NCBI GenBank assembly: GCA_030670715.1
Contig: DAOVBC010000039.1
Coordinates: 1-11,362, forward strand
Reading direction: 5' to 3'
Source: Deltaproteobacteria bacterium
Lineage (GTDB): Bacteria; Desulfobacterota; Desulfobacteria; Desulfobacterales; SG8-13
Length of the DNA: 11,362 nucleotides
How positions within the stretch are numbered: the stretch's first letter is position 1; each line of letters starts with the position of its first letter. Positions 1-6,707 of this stretch are shown piece after piece. Below the pieces are notes generated by a model. The model was not told the DNA's origin and did not search any database. It saw only the letters and a program-made list of their open reading frames with translations. The position numbers and the translations under genes are program-made.

Positions 1-142
1 GAACGGTGGCTTGATGGTGGCGGTTCCTGAAAATCAATGTGCAGAATTAATCACCTCACTGCAGAAATCAGGTGTAAAATGGGCCGGCAGGATCGGCAGG
101 GTCAGTCAACTGGAAGATTCCATCCATCTGGTGTTCCGATAA
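1..142 (+). CDS. C-terminal fragment of a PurM/AIR-synthase-superfamily enzyme, possibly selenophosphate synthetase (SelD)
   Basis: The window opens inside this gene; the frame starts at base 2 and ends at TAA 140-142. The 46 visible codons read NGGLMVAVPENQCAELITSL and on to ...GRIGRVSQLEDSIHLVFR. The pattern GGL-(hydrophobic)-VAVP, then an amphipathic helix, then a G(V)xWAxxIGxV strand and a short final beta strand, is the C-terminal end typical of the PurM/SelD/HypE/ThiL superfamily. The double glycine followed by L(M/L)(V/I)A is closest to SelD, which makes selenophosphate from selenide and ATP, but the residue before GG is Asn where I would expect Ser. The assignment within the superfamily is therefore tentative. 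A SelD would fit the selenocysteine-containing formate dehydrogenase at the other end of the window. HypE or another AIR-synthase-related protein remains possible. Superfamily call moderately sure, SelD a guess. Confidence 0.5.
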   Translation, partial: NGGLMVAVPENQCAELITSLQKSGVKWAGRIGRVSQLEDSIHLVFR

Positions 143-472
143 TTTTTTCTGATGTATTCAGCAACACCACCACACAGCGGTTTTTTACCCGCGTAACTCA
201 CGACCAATGAACGCCTCGAACTCGTAAAATATCCGGGATAACTCTCCCCACGGTTTACGATTTACAAAAAATTATGCCCGGCTCCGCTATTTTGTCAATA
301 ATTCCAGCAGGATTTTCATGCATTTCCTTATTTTACTTGCCAAATTAGGCTATTATGAAGTAAAATATGTAAAACTGCAGGCCGTGATTCCGGTCTGCTT
401 TGTGTTACAGCGCTTCGGTGAGTATGAATTCAATGGCGCTATTGGCTGTAAATTCCAATATCCGGATCGATT
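143..472. other. Intergenic region upstream of the large GGDEF/ATPase gene
   Basis: No convincing gene lies in these 330 bases. The open frame starting at 318 shows no recognisable domain and runs out of frame into the following gene, so it is not called. The stretch is AT-rich between about 290 and 370 and holds one reasonable sigma70-like promoter (listed separately). No clear rho-independent terminator follows the upstream gene: the T-run after its stop codon at 143-149 has no good stem before it. Confidence 0.6.
337..366 (+). promoter_or_regulatory. Candidate sigma70 promoter for the 1428-residue protein
   Basis: TTGCCA at 337-342 (5 of 6 matches to the -35 consensus) and TAAAAT at 361-366 (5 of 6 to the -10 consensus) are separated by 18 bases. 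Transcription would start near 373, giving a leader of about 100 nt. This is motif matching only, and the surrounding AT-richness raises the chance of a false match. Confidence 0.4.
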
Positions 473-3400
473 ATGGACCACCAGGAACTCGTCAACTATC
501 TGGCAAATACCGGCAAAGATCCATCACGACTGATCTTTGAAGACGAGCTTACCGGCCTTTACAACCGCAGATATCTCTATCACCTCCTTAATACCCAGGT
601 CGCATGGGATCAACTGAACCGGAATTCCCTTTCTCTGCTGATGATGGACCTGGACCATTTCAAACAAATCAATGATAATTACGGCCACCTAGCAGGCGAC
701 CAGGCGTTGATCTGGCTCTCAGGTCACCTGAGAGAGGTTGCCGGAACCACCGGTATGCCGATCCGGTATGCCGGCGACGAGTTCATGATTTTGCTCCGCA
801 ACACCGATAAGAAATCATCGTTGTTGATGGGCGAACAGCTGATACAGAATATCCGCAAAAAACCTTTCAAACCTGACGAACAGACCGATCAGATCATCCT
901 CACCCTCAGTGTCGGAGTTGCTTCAGCACCGGACGATGCCCGGAACAGCAAGGCCCTCATCCGGCAGGCGGACACAGCCCTTTACTCGGCAAAAAGAAAC
1001 GGGCGCGACCAGATGGTCAACGCCGGAGAGGTCAAGCCGATAGATGTGTTCGCCAAAACCGTCATTTACCAACTGAATGATGTCCAGATCGTCGGCAGGG
1101 GACGCCAGCTCTCAGTGGTGGCCGAGGCCCTTAAAAAATTCAGTCTGCGCCAGGGCCAGTTTCTTATAGCAAGGGGTGCGGCCGGAATGGGTAAAAGTGA
1201 TTTTCTGGAAACTATCCGCCGCAACCTGGCCCGAAGTAAAACATGGCAGTCCATGGTAAGCGGTGTCCCCCAGGAAATGTTTCGGCCGTATTATCTGATG
1301 GAAAAGATACTGGTGGACATATTAAATCACCGGGAGGACAAAGGGGCCGATATATTAAAAAAAATGTCACATGTGGAACAGGTTTATCTTTCCCGTGTCC
1401 TGCCTCTGGTCGGTGTCGACAATAATCTGATTAAAGACAAAGATGAGCGCACCCAGCGCGAAGATCTTTTCGATACCCTGCTGCAGTTCATCCCGAAACT
1501 CGTCGATTACAACCCTCTGATTCTGTTTATCGATGACCTGCACTTCGGAGACGAAGCAACCCTTATGCTCATTCGTCGACTGATGCTGCGAAGCGATTTT
1601 CCGTTTTTCGTCTGCGCCACAGCCACAGAAACACACAACACGGGCGAAGATAACCGGCCAGTCGCGCTGGAGCACTTCTGTGAGACGTACCAGGAGGATT
1701 TAGGTATTCGCAATATTGGCCTGACCCCGCTGGTGGCTGCCGATATCACCAGACACATGCAGGATCTGTTTCCCAACATACATATTCCTAAAGGGATGGA
1801 CGAAGAGCTGATCAGGGTCACCCAGGGCAACCCGCTGTTTCTCAATGAAATTCTGCGTAAGCTGGTATCGGATCATAAAATCACTCTCACCGGAAAGCAG
1901 TGGTTGGTTCAACCGCTGGAAGAAGGCTACCTGCCAAAATCTCTGGAAGAAATTGTTACGGAGAAGATAGCCGCACTGGATGAAGAAAGCCGGCGAATGC
2001 TTGATCAGGTGTCCGCCCTTGGTGAAGATGTGTCGCTGAGTATGCTTATCGGAAGCTCTGATCAGATGGAGGCCAGGGTTCTGGATTTCGTGGATAAAGC
2101 TACCGCCCAGGGCCTGCTGAATTCTGAATTCCAGGTAAATGATGAGGTCATCGGCTTCCTGGGCAAACGCATCCTTGATATCACCTATAATGCGATTGAA
2201 CCTGAACGCAAAGAGCAGCTTCACGAACGAATCGGAAATTACCAGGAATCCCTTTTTCAGCAGCACTTATTGCCATCTGCCGCAACACTGGCCTATCATT
2301 TTAAACGGTCGACGGACCAGCAAAAAGCCGGGACCTATGAGCAAGTACTGGCCACATCGAACGATCAGAATTACAACGCCGAAGAGGCCACTTTTTACAC
2401 CGGTGAAAGCCTTGCAGAAGATGTGGGCACCGATGTGCCCATTCAGCCGCAGGATGTCCCCTTGATCTCGAAAGTCATCCGCGACTTTATGGTTGCCATT
2501 CGCAATATCAAGCTCTACCCACCCGGCAGCAAATCCATTATCGGCGTCATCGGCCAGTCTAAAGCATCGCTGGATCAGATACTGGTCAATAACAAAACCC
2601 TCAATCTTATACAAATTAAACAAGGGCTTGTGGTCAATGGCCGAAAAATGGATGTTACTGATTTTAAGCTGGTGGCAGAACGTTTTCTGCAGTTTCTTGC
2701 CCGCTACGAATTGAAGGGGATATCATTTCACTCGGGCCTGACTGACAATGAGCTCGAGGTGATGATTGAAGCGTTTGGCCGGACCCGGGAAAAGATGTTC
2801 GATGACCGCTACTGGCAACGCTTCAGTGCCGAAAACAGCCTGAAGCACATCGAGTTAAAACAGATCCGTTACACAATGGCGGGCAAGCCCCAGACTGTTG
2901 CCGGCAAACGAATCCCCGGCCGGGGGGCTAAAGCCTTATCAGCGACACCGGCCGCTGCAACACAGCCCGCCGGCATAAAACGGCAGGGTGAGACACTCAT
3001 AGCGGCAATTCTCAAGGGGCTGCTGGGGGCTGTAAAAATTAGCCGGCTCTACCCGTTAGACAGCAAAGCAGTTATTAGTGCCGTCGACCAGCTGCTGGCC
3101 CGCCTGAATATCATTTTAACAAAGGAGGGTTCGCTCACCATATCACACGCCGGAAATACGCTGCTGATCAACGGAGACCGTGAGGATGTCTCCGAATATA
3201 AAACCTTTGCCGATAATTTTATCAAATTTTTTAACAAGATCGGCTTGAAGAGCCTCGCATTTGTTCAAGGTCTCACCCGACAGGAGCTGGAAACATTTAT
3301 CGCTACGCTGGGCACCATGCCTGCGGAAGGGTTTGAGAGCAAATTCTGGCAGGACTTCGCCCGAAACAACAAATTGTCCGGAATTGTTTTCGATAAACAC

Positions 3401-4759
3401 GTTTACGAAATCAAGGTCGCCCAGACTTCAAAACCAGTCACAGGTGGAACAGGAGGCGTCGTCGCGGTGCCGACATTTGTAGCCTCCCCGGCGGACGCCC
3501 CTATACCGGATGATGACTTTGATGCTTTCCTCTCCGCATTTCCCGAGTTGATTCAAGAGCTGTTTGATCAGGGTTTGGAAGCCAAAGCCAAACAGGCCAT
3601 CGCCCAATTATATGCGGGACTGGCAGACCGTGATCTTCCGATCCGTGAAAGGGTGGTCAATACATGCCGTCATTTGCTCGAAAACCTGCAGCCGGCCTTT
3701 CAGCATGATTTTGCCAAATACCTTGCCGATCCGCTGTTGAACATATTTGGGCAGGAGCAGGACCCCAAAATGATCGTCGAGATGGCAGCATTTTTAAACC
3801 GCCTGGTTACCAGCCTCATCGGATTTGTTGATTATTCACCGGCCGCAAGAATTATCACCCGGTTCCAGCAGCGTTATGAAACGCTTACAGATCTCAATGA
3901 TCCTAATGCGCAACGGTTGAGTAAAAGCCTGACCATCCGCTTGAACCCTACAACCGAAAAACTTCTGACCGCAGACCTTAAATCGGGAGAGTCTTCCCGC
4001 CAGCACAATGCGGTCCGTCTTCTTGAGAGTCTGGGCCAAACATCGCTGCCTTTGCTCATCAATATAATCAAACAGGAAGATGATTTCCGCGCCCGGCAAT
4101 CGGCGGCTACCATCCTGGCAAAACAGGGCTCGCAGGCTACAAGCCGTCTTAAAAATCTGCTGGTGCTGGAAATAACACCGGAAGAGAGGGTTCGTGTACT
4201 TGACATCATAGACACGGTTACAAGCGATCTGATCACCGAACTCCTGCATGCCCTGGGCGACGAAAACCGGGATGTCCGGCTGGCCGCTTTTCGTCTCTCC
4301 GAGCGGCTGAAAGACCATCGCGTGGTGGGTATGCTCCTGGAAAACGCCAGGACGGCAAAAAGTGAACTGGCCGTTGCCGCCGTTAACTCTCTGGAAAAAC
4401 TCAAGCCGCCCGAGGCGGTCGAGGCTCTGGCCGAAATTATGAAATCAACGAAAAAAGAAGCGTTGCGCATTGCCTGCTGTAGAGCACTCGGCCAGATAGC
4501 GAAACCGGAGTGCATTGACCCGTTATCGATAATCCTGAGCAAAAAAAGTGTTTTACTGCGCCGCTATATTTACAGTGACCGGATGCGTGCTACGGCAGCA
4601 TTCGCCCTGGGCCAGATCCGGCAGGCCCGCGCAGTGAAAACTCTGGCGGTTTATGTGAATGACCCGGATCAGAGAATTCGTGAAGTGGCCCGAGCCGTTC
4701 TGCAGAAAGTAAGGGCCGCAGCTCGCCGGAGGAAAGCTGCACCGGCGCCGGCGAAATAA
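473..4759 (+). CDS. Large cytoplasmic GGDEF diguanylate cyclase fused to a P-loop ATPase, a duplicated domain and HEAT repeats
   Basis: A 1428-residue protein without signal peptide or membrane segment. Residues about 20-182 are a GGDEF domain: DELTGLYN (24-31), MDLDHFKQIND (58-68) and the active-site variant AGDEF (100-104). Both A- and G-GDEF forms are usually active, so c-di-GMP synthesis is likely; the RxxD product-inhibition site is missing (Gly at both key positions). Residues about 205-640 are a STAND/AAA_16-like ATPase with Walker A GAAGMGKS (235-242) and Walker B LILFIDDLH (349-357), followed by a winged-helix-like and helical region. Residues about 662-803 and 839-985 are two copies of one domain. 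From about 1012 the protein is alpha-helical, with HEAT repeats from about 1165 to 1415 and a basic Ala/Pro/Lys tail. An in-frame TAA at 449-451 and no other start codon before 473 fix ATG 473, although Shine-Dalgarno complementarity is weak. A nucleotide-triggered signalling hub regulating c-di-GMP is an inference. Confidence 0.93.
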   Translation: MDHQELVNYLANTGKDPSRLIFEDELTGLYNRRYLYHLLNTQVAWDQLNRNSLSLLMMDLDHFKQINDNYGHLAGDQALIWLSGHLREVAGTTGMPIRYAGDEFMILLRNTDKKSSLLMGEQLIQNIRKKPFKPDEQTDQIILTLSVGVASAPDDARNSKALIRQADTALYSAKRNGRDQMVNAGEVKPIDVFAKTVIYQLNDVQIVGRGRQLSVVAEALKKFSLRQGQFLIARGAAGMGKSDFLETIRRNLARSKTWQSMVSGVPQEMFRPYYLMEKILVDILNHREDKGADILKKMSHVEQVYLSRVLPLVGVDNNLIKDKDERTQREDLFDTLLQFIPKLVDYNPLILFIDDLHFGDEATLMLIRRLMLRSDFPFFVCATATETHNTGEDNRPVALEHFCETYQEDLGIRNIGLTPLVAADITRHMQDLFPNIHIPKGMDEELIRVTQGNPLFLNEILRKLVSDHKITLTGKQWLVQPLEEGYLPKSLEEIVTEKIAALDEESRRMLDQVSALGEDVSLSMLIGSSDQMEARVLDFVDKATAQGLLNSEFQVNDEVIGFLGKRILDITYNAIEPERKEQLHERIGNYQESLFQQHLLPSAATLAYHFKRSTDQQKAGTYEQVLATSNDQNYNAEEATFYTGESLAEDVGTDVPIQPQDVPLISKVIRDFMVAIRNIKLYPPGSKSIIGVIGQSKASLDQILVNNKTLNLIQIKQGLVVNGRKMDVTDFKLVAERFLQFLARYELKGISFHSGLTDNELEVMIEAFGRTREKMFDDRYWQRFSAENSLKHIELKQIRYTMAGKPQTVAGKRIPGRGAKALSATPAAATQPAGIKRQGETLIAAILKGLLGAVKISRLYPLDSKAVISAVDQLLARLNIILTKEGSLTISHAGNTLLINGDREDVSEYKTFADNFIKFFNKIGLKSLAFVQGLTRQELETFIATLGTMPAEGFESKFWQDFARNNKLSGIVFDKHVYEIKVAQTSKPVTGGTGGVVAVPTFVASPADAPIPDDDFDAFLSAFPELIQELFDQGLEAKAKQAIAQLYAGLADRDLPIRERVVNTCRHLLENLQPAFQHDFAKYLADPLLNIFGQEQDPKMIVEMAAFLNRLVTSLIGFVDYSPAARIITRFQQRYETLTDLNDPNAQRLSKSLTIRLNPTTEKLLTADLKSGESSRQHNAVRLLESLGQTSLPLLINIIKQEDDFRARQSAATILAKQGSQATSRLKNLLVLEITPEERVRVLDIIDTVTSDLITELLHALGDENRDVRLAAFRLSERLKDHRVVGMLLENARTAKSELAVAAVNSLEKLKPPEAVEALAEIMKSTKKEALRIACCRALGQIAKPECIDPLSIILSKKSVLLRRYIYSDRMRATAAFALGQIRQARAVKTLAVYVNDPDQRIREVARAVLQKVRAAARRRKAAPAPAK
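2456..3427 (+). repeat. Tandem duplication of a domain of about 140 residues inside the GGDEF/ATPase protein
   Basis: Residues about 662-803 and 839-985 of the protein align along their whole length. Shared positions include LYP-x2-SK near the start, a central L-x-I-x(4)-G-x2-(V/L)-x-NG segment leading into DV(T/S)-(D/E)-(F/Y)K, then F-x2-GLT-x2-ELE-x3-(A/T), a (Y/F)W-(Q)-x-F motif and a final Y-x-(M/I). Identity is modest at protein level and is not evident at DNA level, so the duplication is old. Copies of this domain type occur, as I remember it, in HEAT-repeat proteins of Desulfobacterota, but I cannot name a Pfam family with certainty. Confidence 0.75.
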
Positions 4760-5080
4760 CAACTCAAGCTCGAAAAACCCGGCTTTGCCTGCCATCCGGA
4801 GAATTTGCGGTATCTGTACCGACTACTTTAGGCATGTGAATGAGCGGCCGGTTGAGCCTTGAGGCGCTCCGCCGCGGCGGATTGAAAATCGTCCCCAGCA
4901 CGGCCAAGTTACTCTGACGTCGTCAAAAGAACGGTGTCTGTGCTGAAATTGATCACCAGTTATGTTTTGGCTGACAGAAGAGAATGAATGTGCTATGATA
5001 ATGATGATATTTCACGAGTTGTTTTCGATTTTTTCATGCAAGATTCGGGCTGAGGCAGTTAACTGAGAGGTTGAAACACC
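4760..5080. other. Intergenic region with palindromes and a promoter
   Basis: No gene is supported here. It contains a perfect 14-bp palindrome TCCGCCGCGGCGGA (4868-4881), an odd palindrome TGACG-T-CGTCA (4915-4925) enclosed by CAGCAC (4896-4901) and GTGCTG (4940-4945), and the promoter at 4971-4999. The enclosed pair would form a two-tier stem-loop covering 4896-4945 just upstream of the promoter, a position compatible with an operator, but no regulator can be named. No clear terminator follows the gene ending at 4759. Confidence 0.6.
4971..4999 (+). promoter_or_regulatory. Sigma70-type promoter of the 82-residue protein gene
   Basis: CTGACA (4971-4976) and TATGAT (4994-4999) are separated by exactly 17 bases, and the -10 box is preceded by TGC (4991-4993), the extended -10 motif. 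Both boxes match consensus at 5 of 6 positions. The start of transcription would be near 5006, giving a 75-nt leader to the ATG at 5081. This is the best promoter match in the window. Confidence 0.65.
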
Positions 5081-5329
5081 ATGGGAAATTCAGATCTCCC
5101 CACAGGTAATGAATCTAATTACAAAAAAATTACGGTAAAGACCTCGGATGGTGAAACCATCCAGGGAAAAGTATTTCTGAAGCCGAATTATCGGGTATCC
5201 GACCTTTTCACCAAGAGTGAGTCACCGTTTATTGTTCTGGTAGAGGCGCTGCTGAGGGCCGGACAGGACAAAACGCTGATTGTGAACAAAGACCATATTG
5301 TATGGGTAGAGCCCGAAGAAGAAGATTAA
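5081..5329 (+). CDS. Small conserved-looking hypothetical protein (82 aa)
   Basis: An 82-residue acidic-tailed protein with no signal peptide, membrane segment or cysteine. Residues 16-34 (ITVKTSDGETIQGKVFLKP) and 64-77 (KTLIVNKDHIVWVE) look like beta strands flanking a central segment RVSDLFTKSESPFIVLVEAL (38-57). A beta-rich fold with Asp-Gly turn, and a 'resolve a level of modification on a surface strand' pattern, resembles short domains often seen in Desulfobacterota; it may correspond to DUF6812, which I recall but cannot verify. Function is unknown. GAGAGG at 5065-5070 lies ten bases before the ATG and acts as a plausible ribosome binding site, and a strong extended -10 promoter sits about 80 bases upstream. 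The gene appears to be transcribed alone, since more than 300 bases separate it from its neighbours on both sides. Confidence 0.85.
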   Translation: MGNSDLPTGNESNYKKITVKTSDGETIQGKVFLKPNYRVSDLFTKSESPFIVLVEALLRAGQDKTLIVNKDHIVWVEPEEED

Positions 5330-5428
5330 CCCCCTCCGATAGAAGTGATTTCAAACCCCATCTTCCCGCTCAATAGAGCGAGGCTTTGCATCTGATTCAA
5401 TTATTAATCCAAGTTTCGCACACCTTTT

Positions 5429-5472
5429 TTCGAGCAGGAGCTTTGAATTGCAAAGCGTTGAGCCCACTCGAA
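5429..5472. repeat. Two-tier inverted repeat
   Basis: Outer arms TTCGAG (5429-5434) and CTCGAA (5467-5472) enclose an inner perfect hairpin GCTTTG (5440-5445), loop AATTG, CAAAGC (5451-5456). A T-run lies on the left side only, so it is not a forward terminator; read on the minus strand it is followed by A/T sequence ending in six T-complementary bases within the arm, so it is not a clean terminator there either. Confidence 0.5.
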
Positions 5473-5504
5473 GGTATAAACCGGGTCGTCCAGGCCATTT
5501 TCTT

Positions 5505-5521
5505 ATCCCGCTGGGCGGGAT
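5505..5521 (+). terminator. Possible weak rho-independent terminator
   Basis: ATCCCGC (5505-5511), loop TGG, GCGGGAT (5515-5521) is a perfect 7-bp GC-rich stem, followed by TT and then CGC. The U-tract is very short and the hairpin lies about 175 bases after the stop codon of the 82-residue protein gene, so termination is uncertain. Confidence 0.3.
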
Positions 5522-5622
5522 TTCGCATCGATTTATATTTTATTTGAGCTCATCAGCCCGATATTAAATCGTCGATATCATCACTGGCAGTTATTCCGGA
5601 ATTCGGATATATCATTTCAACA

Positions 5623-5777
5623 TTGATGTACTCGTAAAAAGTATAACCGATGGCTAAGTAAAAAGTTCCATATACAAGGCGTAGTGGTTTTTCAGGGACG
5701 AGGCAATACCTGTAGTATGCCGAGTGTCTGAAAAACCGATGCAACGCAGTAGATGGGACTTTTTACGACGCCATCAA
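5623..5777. repeat. Long palindromic intergenic repeat element
   Basis: The core 5649-5775 folds into one long imperfect hairpin. Paired arms from outside in: GATGGC (5649-5654) with GCCATC (5770-5775); GTAAAAAGTTCCAT (5658-5671) with ATGGGACTTTTTAC (5753-5766), one G-T mismatch; GGTTTTTCAG (5686-5695) with CTGAAAAACC (5728-5737), perfect; GAC with GTC; GGCAATAC (5702-5709) with GTATGCC (5715-5721); loop near CTGTA. A second copy of the left end, TTGATG...TCGTAAAAAGT (5623-5642), precedes the core and also pairs with the right end, ACTTTTTACGA (5758-5768) and CATCAA (5772-5777), suggesting a nested or partial second copy. From memory, sequences of this type recur between genes in sulfate-reducing Desulfobacterota; this is not verified here. 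Confidence 0.75.
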
Positions 5778-5829
5778 CATTATGTTTCATTTTTTTTATA
5801 ATCCTGCTATGCATTACCACTCTTTTCGA

Positions 5830-5878
5830 TTATACCGCTTTCCATAATTATGTTCCGAAATACGGAATTGCGGTATAA
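5830..5878. repeat. Inverted repeat with internal palindromes
   Basis: Perfect 9-bp arms TTATACCGC (5830-5838) and GCGGTATAA (5870-5878) enclose a perfect palindrome CATAATTATG (5843-5852) and a small hairpin TTCCG-AAATA-CGGAA (5853-5867). The right arm abuts the next hairpin, sharing one base. Confidence 0.6.
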
Positions 5879-5930
5879 GTGGTTGTAGAAAAAAACGTTG
5901 GAATACCGGAACGTTTTTTTGACAACCACT
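5878..5930. terminator. Strong A/T-tract hairpin, possible bidirectional terminator
   Basis: AGTGGTTGT (5878-5886) pairs perfectly with ACAACCACT (5922-5930), and inside it AAAAAAACGTT (5889-5899) pairs perfectly with AACGTTTTTTT (5910-5920) around a 10-base loop. The A-run before and the T-run after the inner CGTT/AACG core give the symmetry of a bidirectional terminator, but the core is short and AT-rich. It lies 61 bases before the DUF2062 gene, so it could instead be a repeat element or a leader structure of that gene. Confidence 0.45.
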
Positions 5931-5991
5931 ATAAACAGCATCACGGCACAATCTAAAAAAACTATCGTCCGTTGCAGTTAAAATTTCATCC

Positions 5992-6636
5992 ATGAATCAC
6001 TTAAACACTCCCCCCGGACCGGGCAAAAAAGAAAACCGGCTACTGTCTCCCCTGTACAGGACCTATGAACGGTTTCTTAAAATCAGGGGCCACCCGCGCG
6101 AAATCGCCCTGGGCTTTGCCCTGGGACTTTTTGTGGGAATGACACCATTTATGGGGCTGCACACGGCCATCGCCGTTCCATTGGCCGCGCTGTTCAAGTG
6201 GAATAAAATATCGACTGCTATATCCGTCTGGATTACCAACGCGGTAACAGCACCGATTATCTACAGTATCACCTATGTTGTCGGTGCCAGAATCCTCGGA
6301 GTTAAGAGGGCTTTTGGCATGACGGATGCCAATAGTTTTTCAGCCCTTTATAAGTTGATACTTAAAACCCCCGAGATCGCCTGGGCCATGACTGTCGGCG
6401 GCATCATTCTCGGTTTGCCTCTGGCAATTATCGGTTATTATTTTGTTTTTTCCGTAATCCGCAAATATCAGGAAGATATTAAAATAAAAATCGCAAGATC
6501 GAAAGAAAAGCGGGCGCACAAGAAAGAGGTCCGCAAAAAAATGCGTCGCGACAAACAGACCGTGGTGGCAAACCCTCACCCTGGTGCCGCTGAACAAAAG
6601 CAACATCAATCCCGGGAACTCCCGCCTGACATTTAA
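5992..6636 (+). CDS. DUF2062 family inner-membrane protein
   Basis: A 214-residue protein whose segment HPREIALGFALGLFVGMTPF (34-53) and the following MGLHTAIAVPLAALFKWNK carry the hallmark of DUF2062 (PF09835): a conserved G-x-A-x-GLF-x-G-x-(T/I)PF turn followed by hydrophobic helices. Membrane segments are expected at about 37-69, 76-98 and 129-155. The C-terminal 58 residues are a strongly basic Lys/Arg-rich tail that should be cytoplasmic. The family is widespread in Proteobacteria with no established biochemical function; some members are fused to glycosyltransferases. ATG 5992 is the only possible start because an in-frame TAA lies at 5932-5934 with no GTG or TTG between, although no good Shine-Dalgarno sequence precedes it. 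The gene stands alone and converges on the amidohydrolase, with a 71-base gap and no obvious terminator hairpin between them. Confidence 0.9.
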   Translation: MNHLNTPPGPGKKENRLLSPLYRTYERFLKIRGHPREIALGFALGLFVGMTPFMGLHTAIAVPLAALFKWNKISTAISVWITNAVTAPIIYSITYVVGARILGVKRAFGMTDANSFSALYKLILKTPEIAWAMTVGGIILGLPLAIIGYYFVFSVIRKYQEDIKIKIARSKEKRAHKKEVRKKMRRDKQTVVANPHPGAAEQKQHQSRELPPDI

Positions 6637-6707
6637 GCCGATTTTATTAAATCTCTTTTTAGTTCAGGTTTATTCCGATTCGGCTTCGGGGCAGAATGTG
6701 CGGCAAA

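Larger units (their letters stand above)
5330..5991. other. Hairpin-rich intergenic region of 662 bases
   Basis: No coding sequence is supported. The stretch holds at least six separate inverted repeats: CGCTC-AATA-GAGCG (5367-5380), a two-tier stem at 5429-5472, ATCCCGC-TGG-GCGGGAT (5505-5521), the long element at 5623-5777, and two abutting hairpins at 5830-5878 and 5878-5930. This is much denser than expected for an ordinary intergenic gap and points to accumulated palindromic repeat elements or small structured RNAs. Confidence 0.75.

Noticed and set aside
177..192. GCGG...CCGC with a T-run as a terminator of the first gene
   Set aside because: The T-run is in the loop rather than after the stem, and the stem has only four pairs.
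318..533. Open frame of 71 codons on the plus strand
   Set aside because: It overlaps the GGDEF gene start out of frame, has no recognisable domain and no ribosome binding site.
3836..4542. Two long minus-strand open frames (160 and 222 codons) opposite the HEAT-repeat region
   Set aside because: They are antisense to a well-supported gene, show low-complexity Ser/Arg-rich or unpatterned sequence and no domain; long antisense frames are expected in GC-balanced coding DNA.
5617..5781. TCAACATT direct repeat (5617-5624 and 5774-5781) as a target-site duplication of the long hairpin element
   Set aside because: The repeats overlap the element's own inverted ends (TTGATG/CATCAA), so the match may follow from the palindrome; ends and duplication cannot be separated cleanly as they can for the MITE.
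5919..5924. Perfect TTGACA as the -35 box of the DUF2062 gene
   Set aside because: It lies inside the hairpin arm and no acceptable -10 box occurs 15-19 bases downstream. The same applies to TTGACA at 8721-8726.
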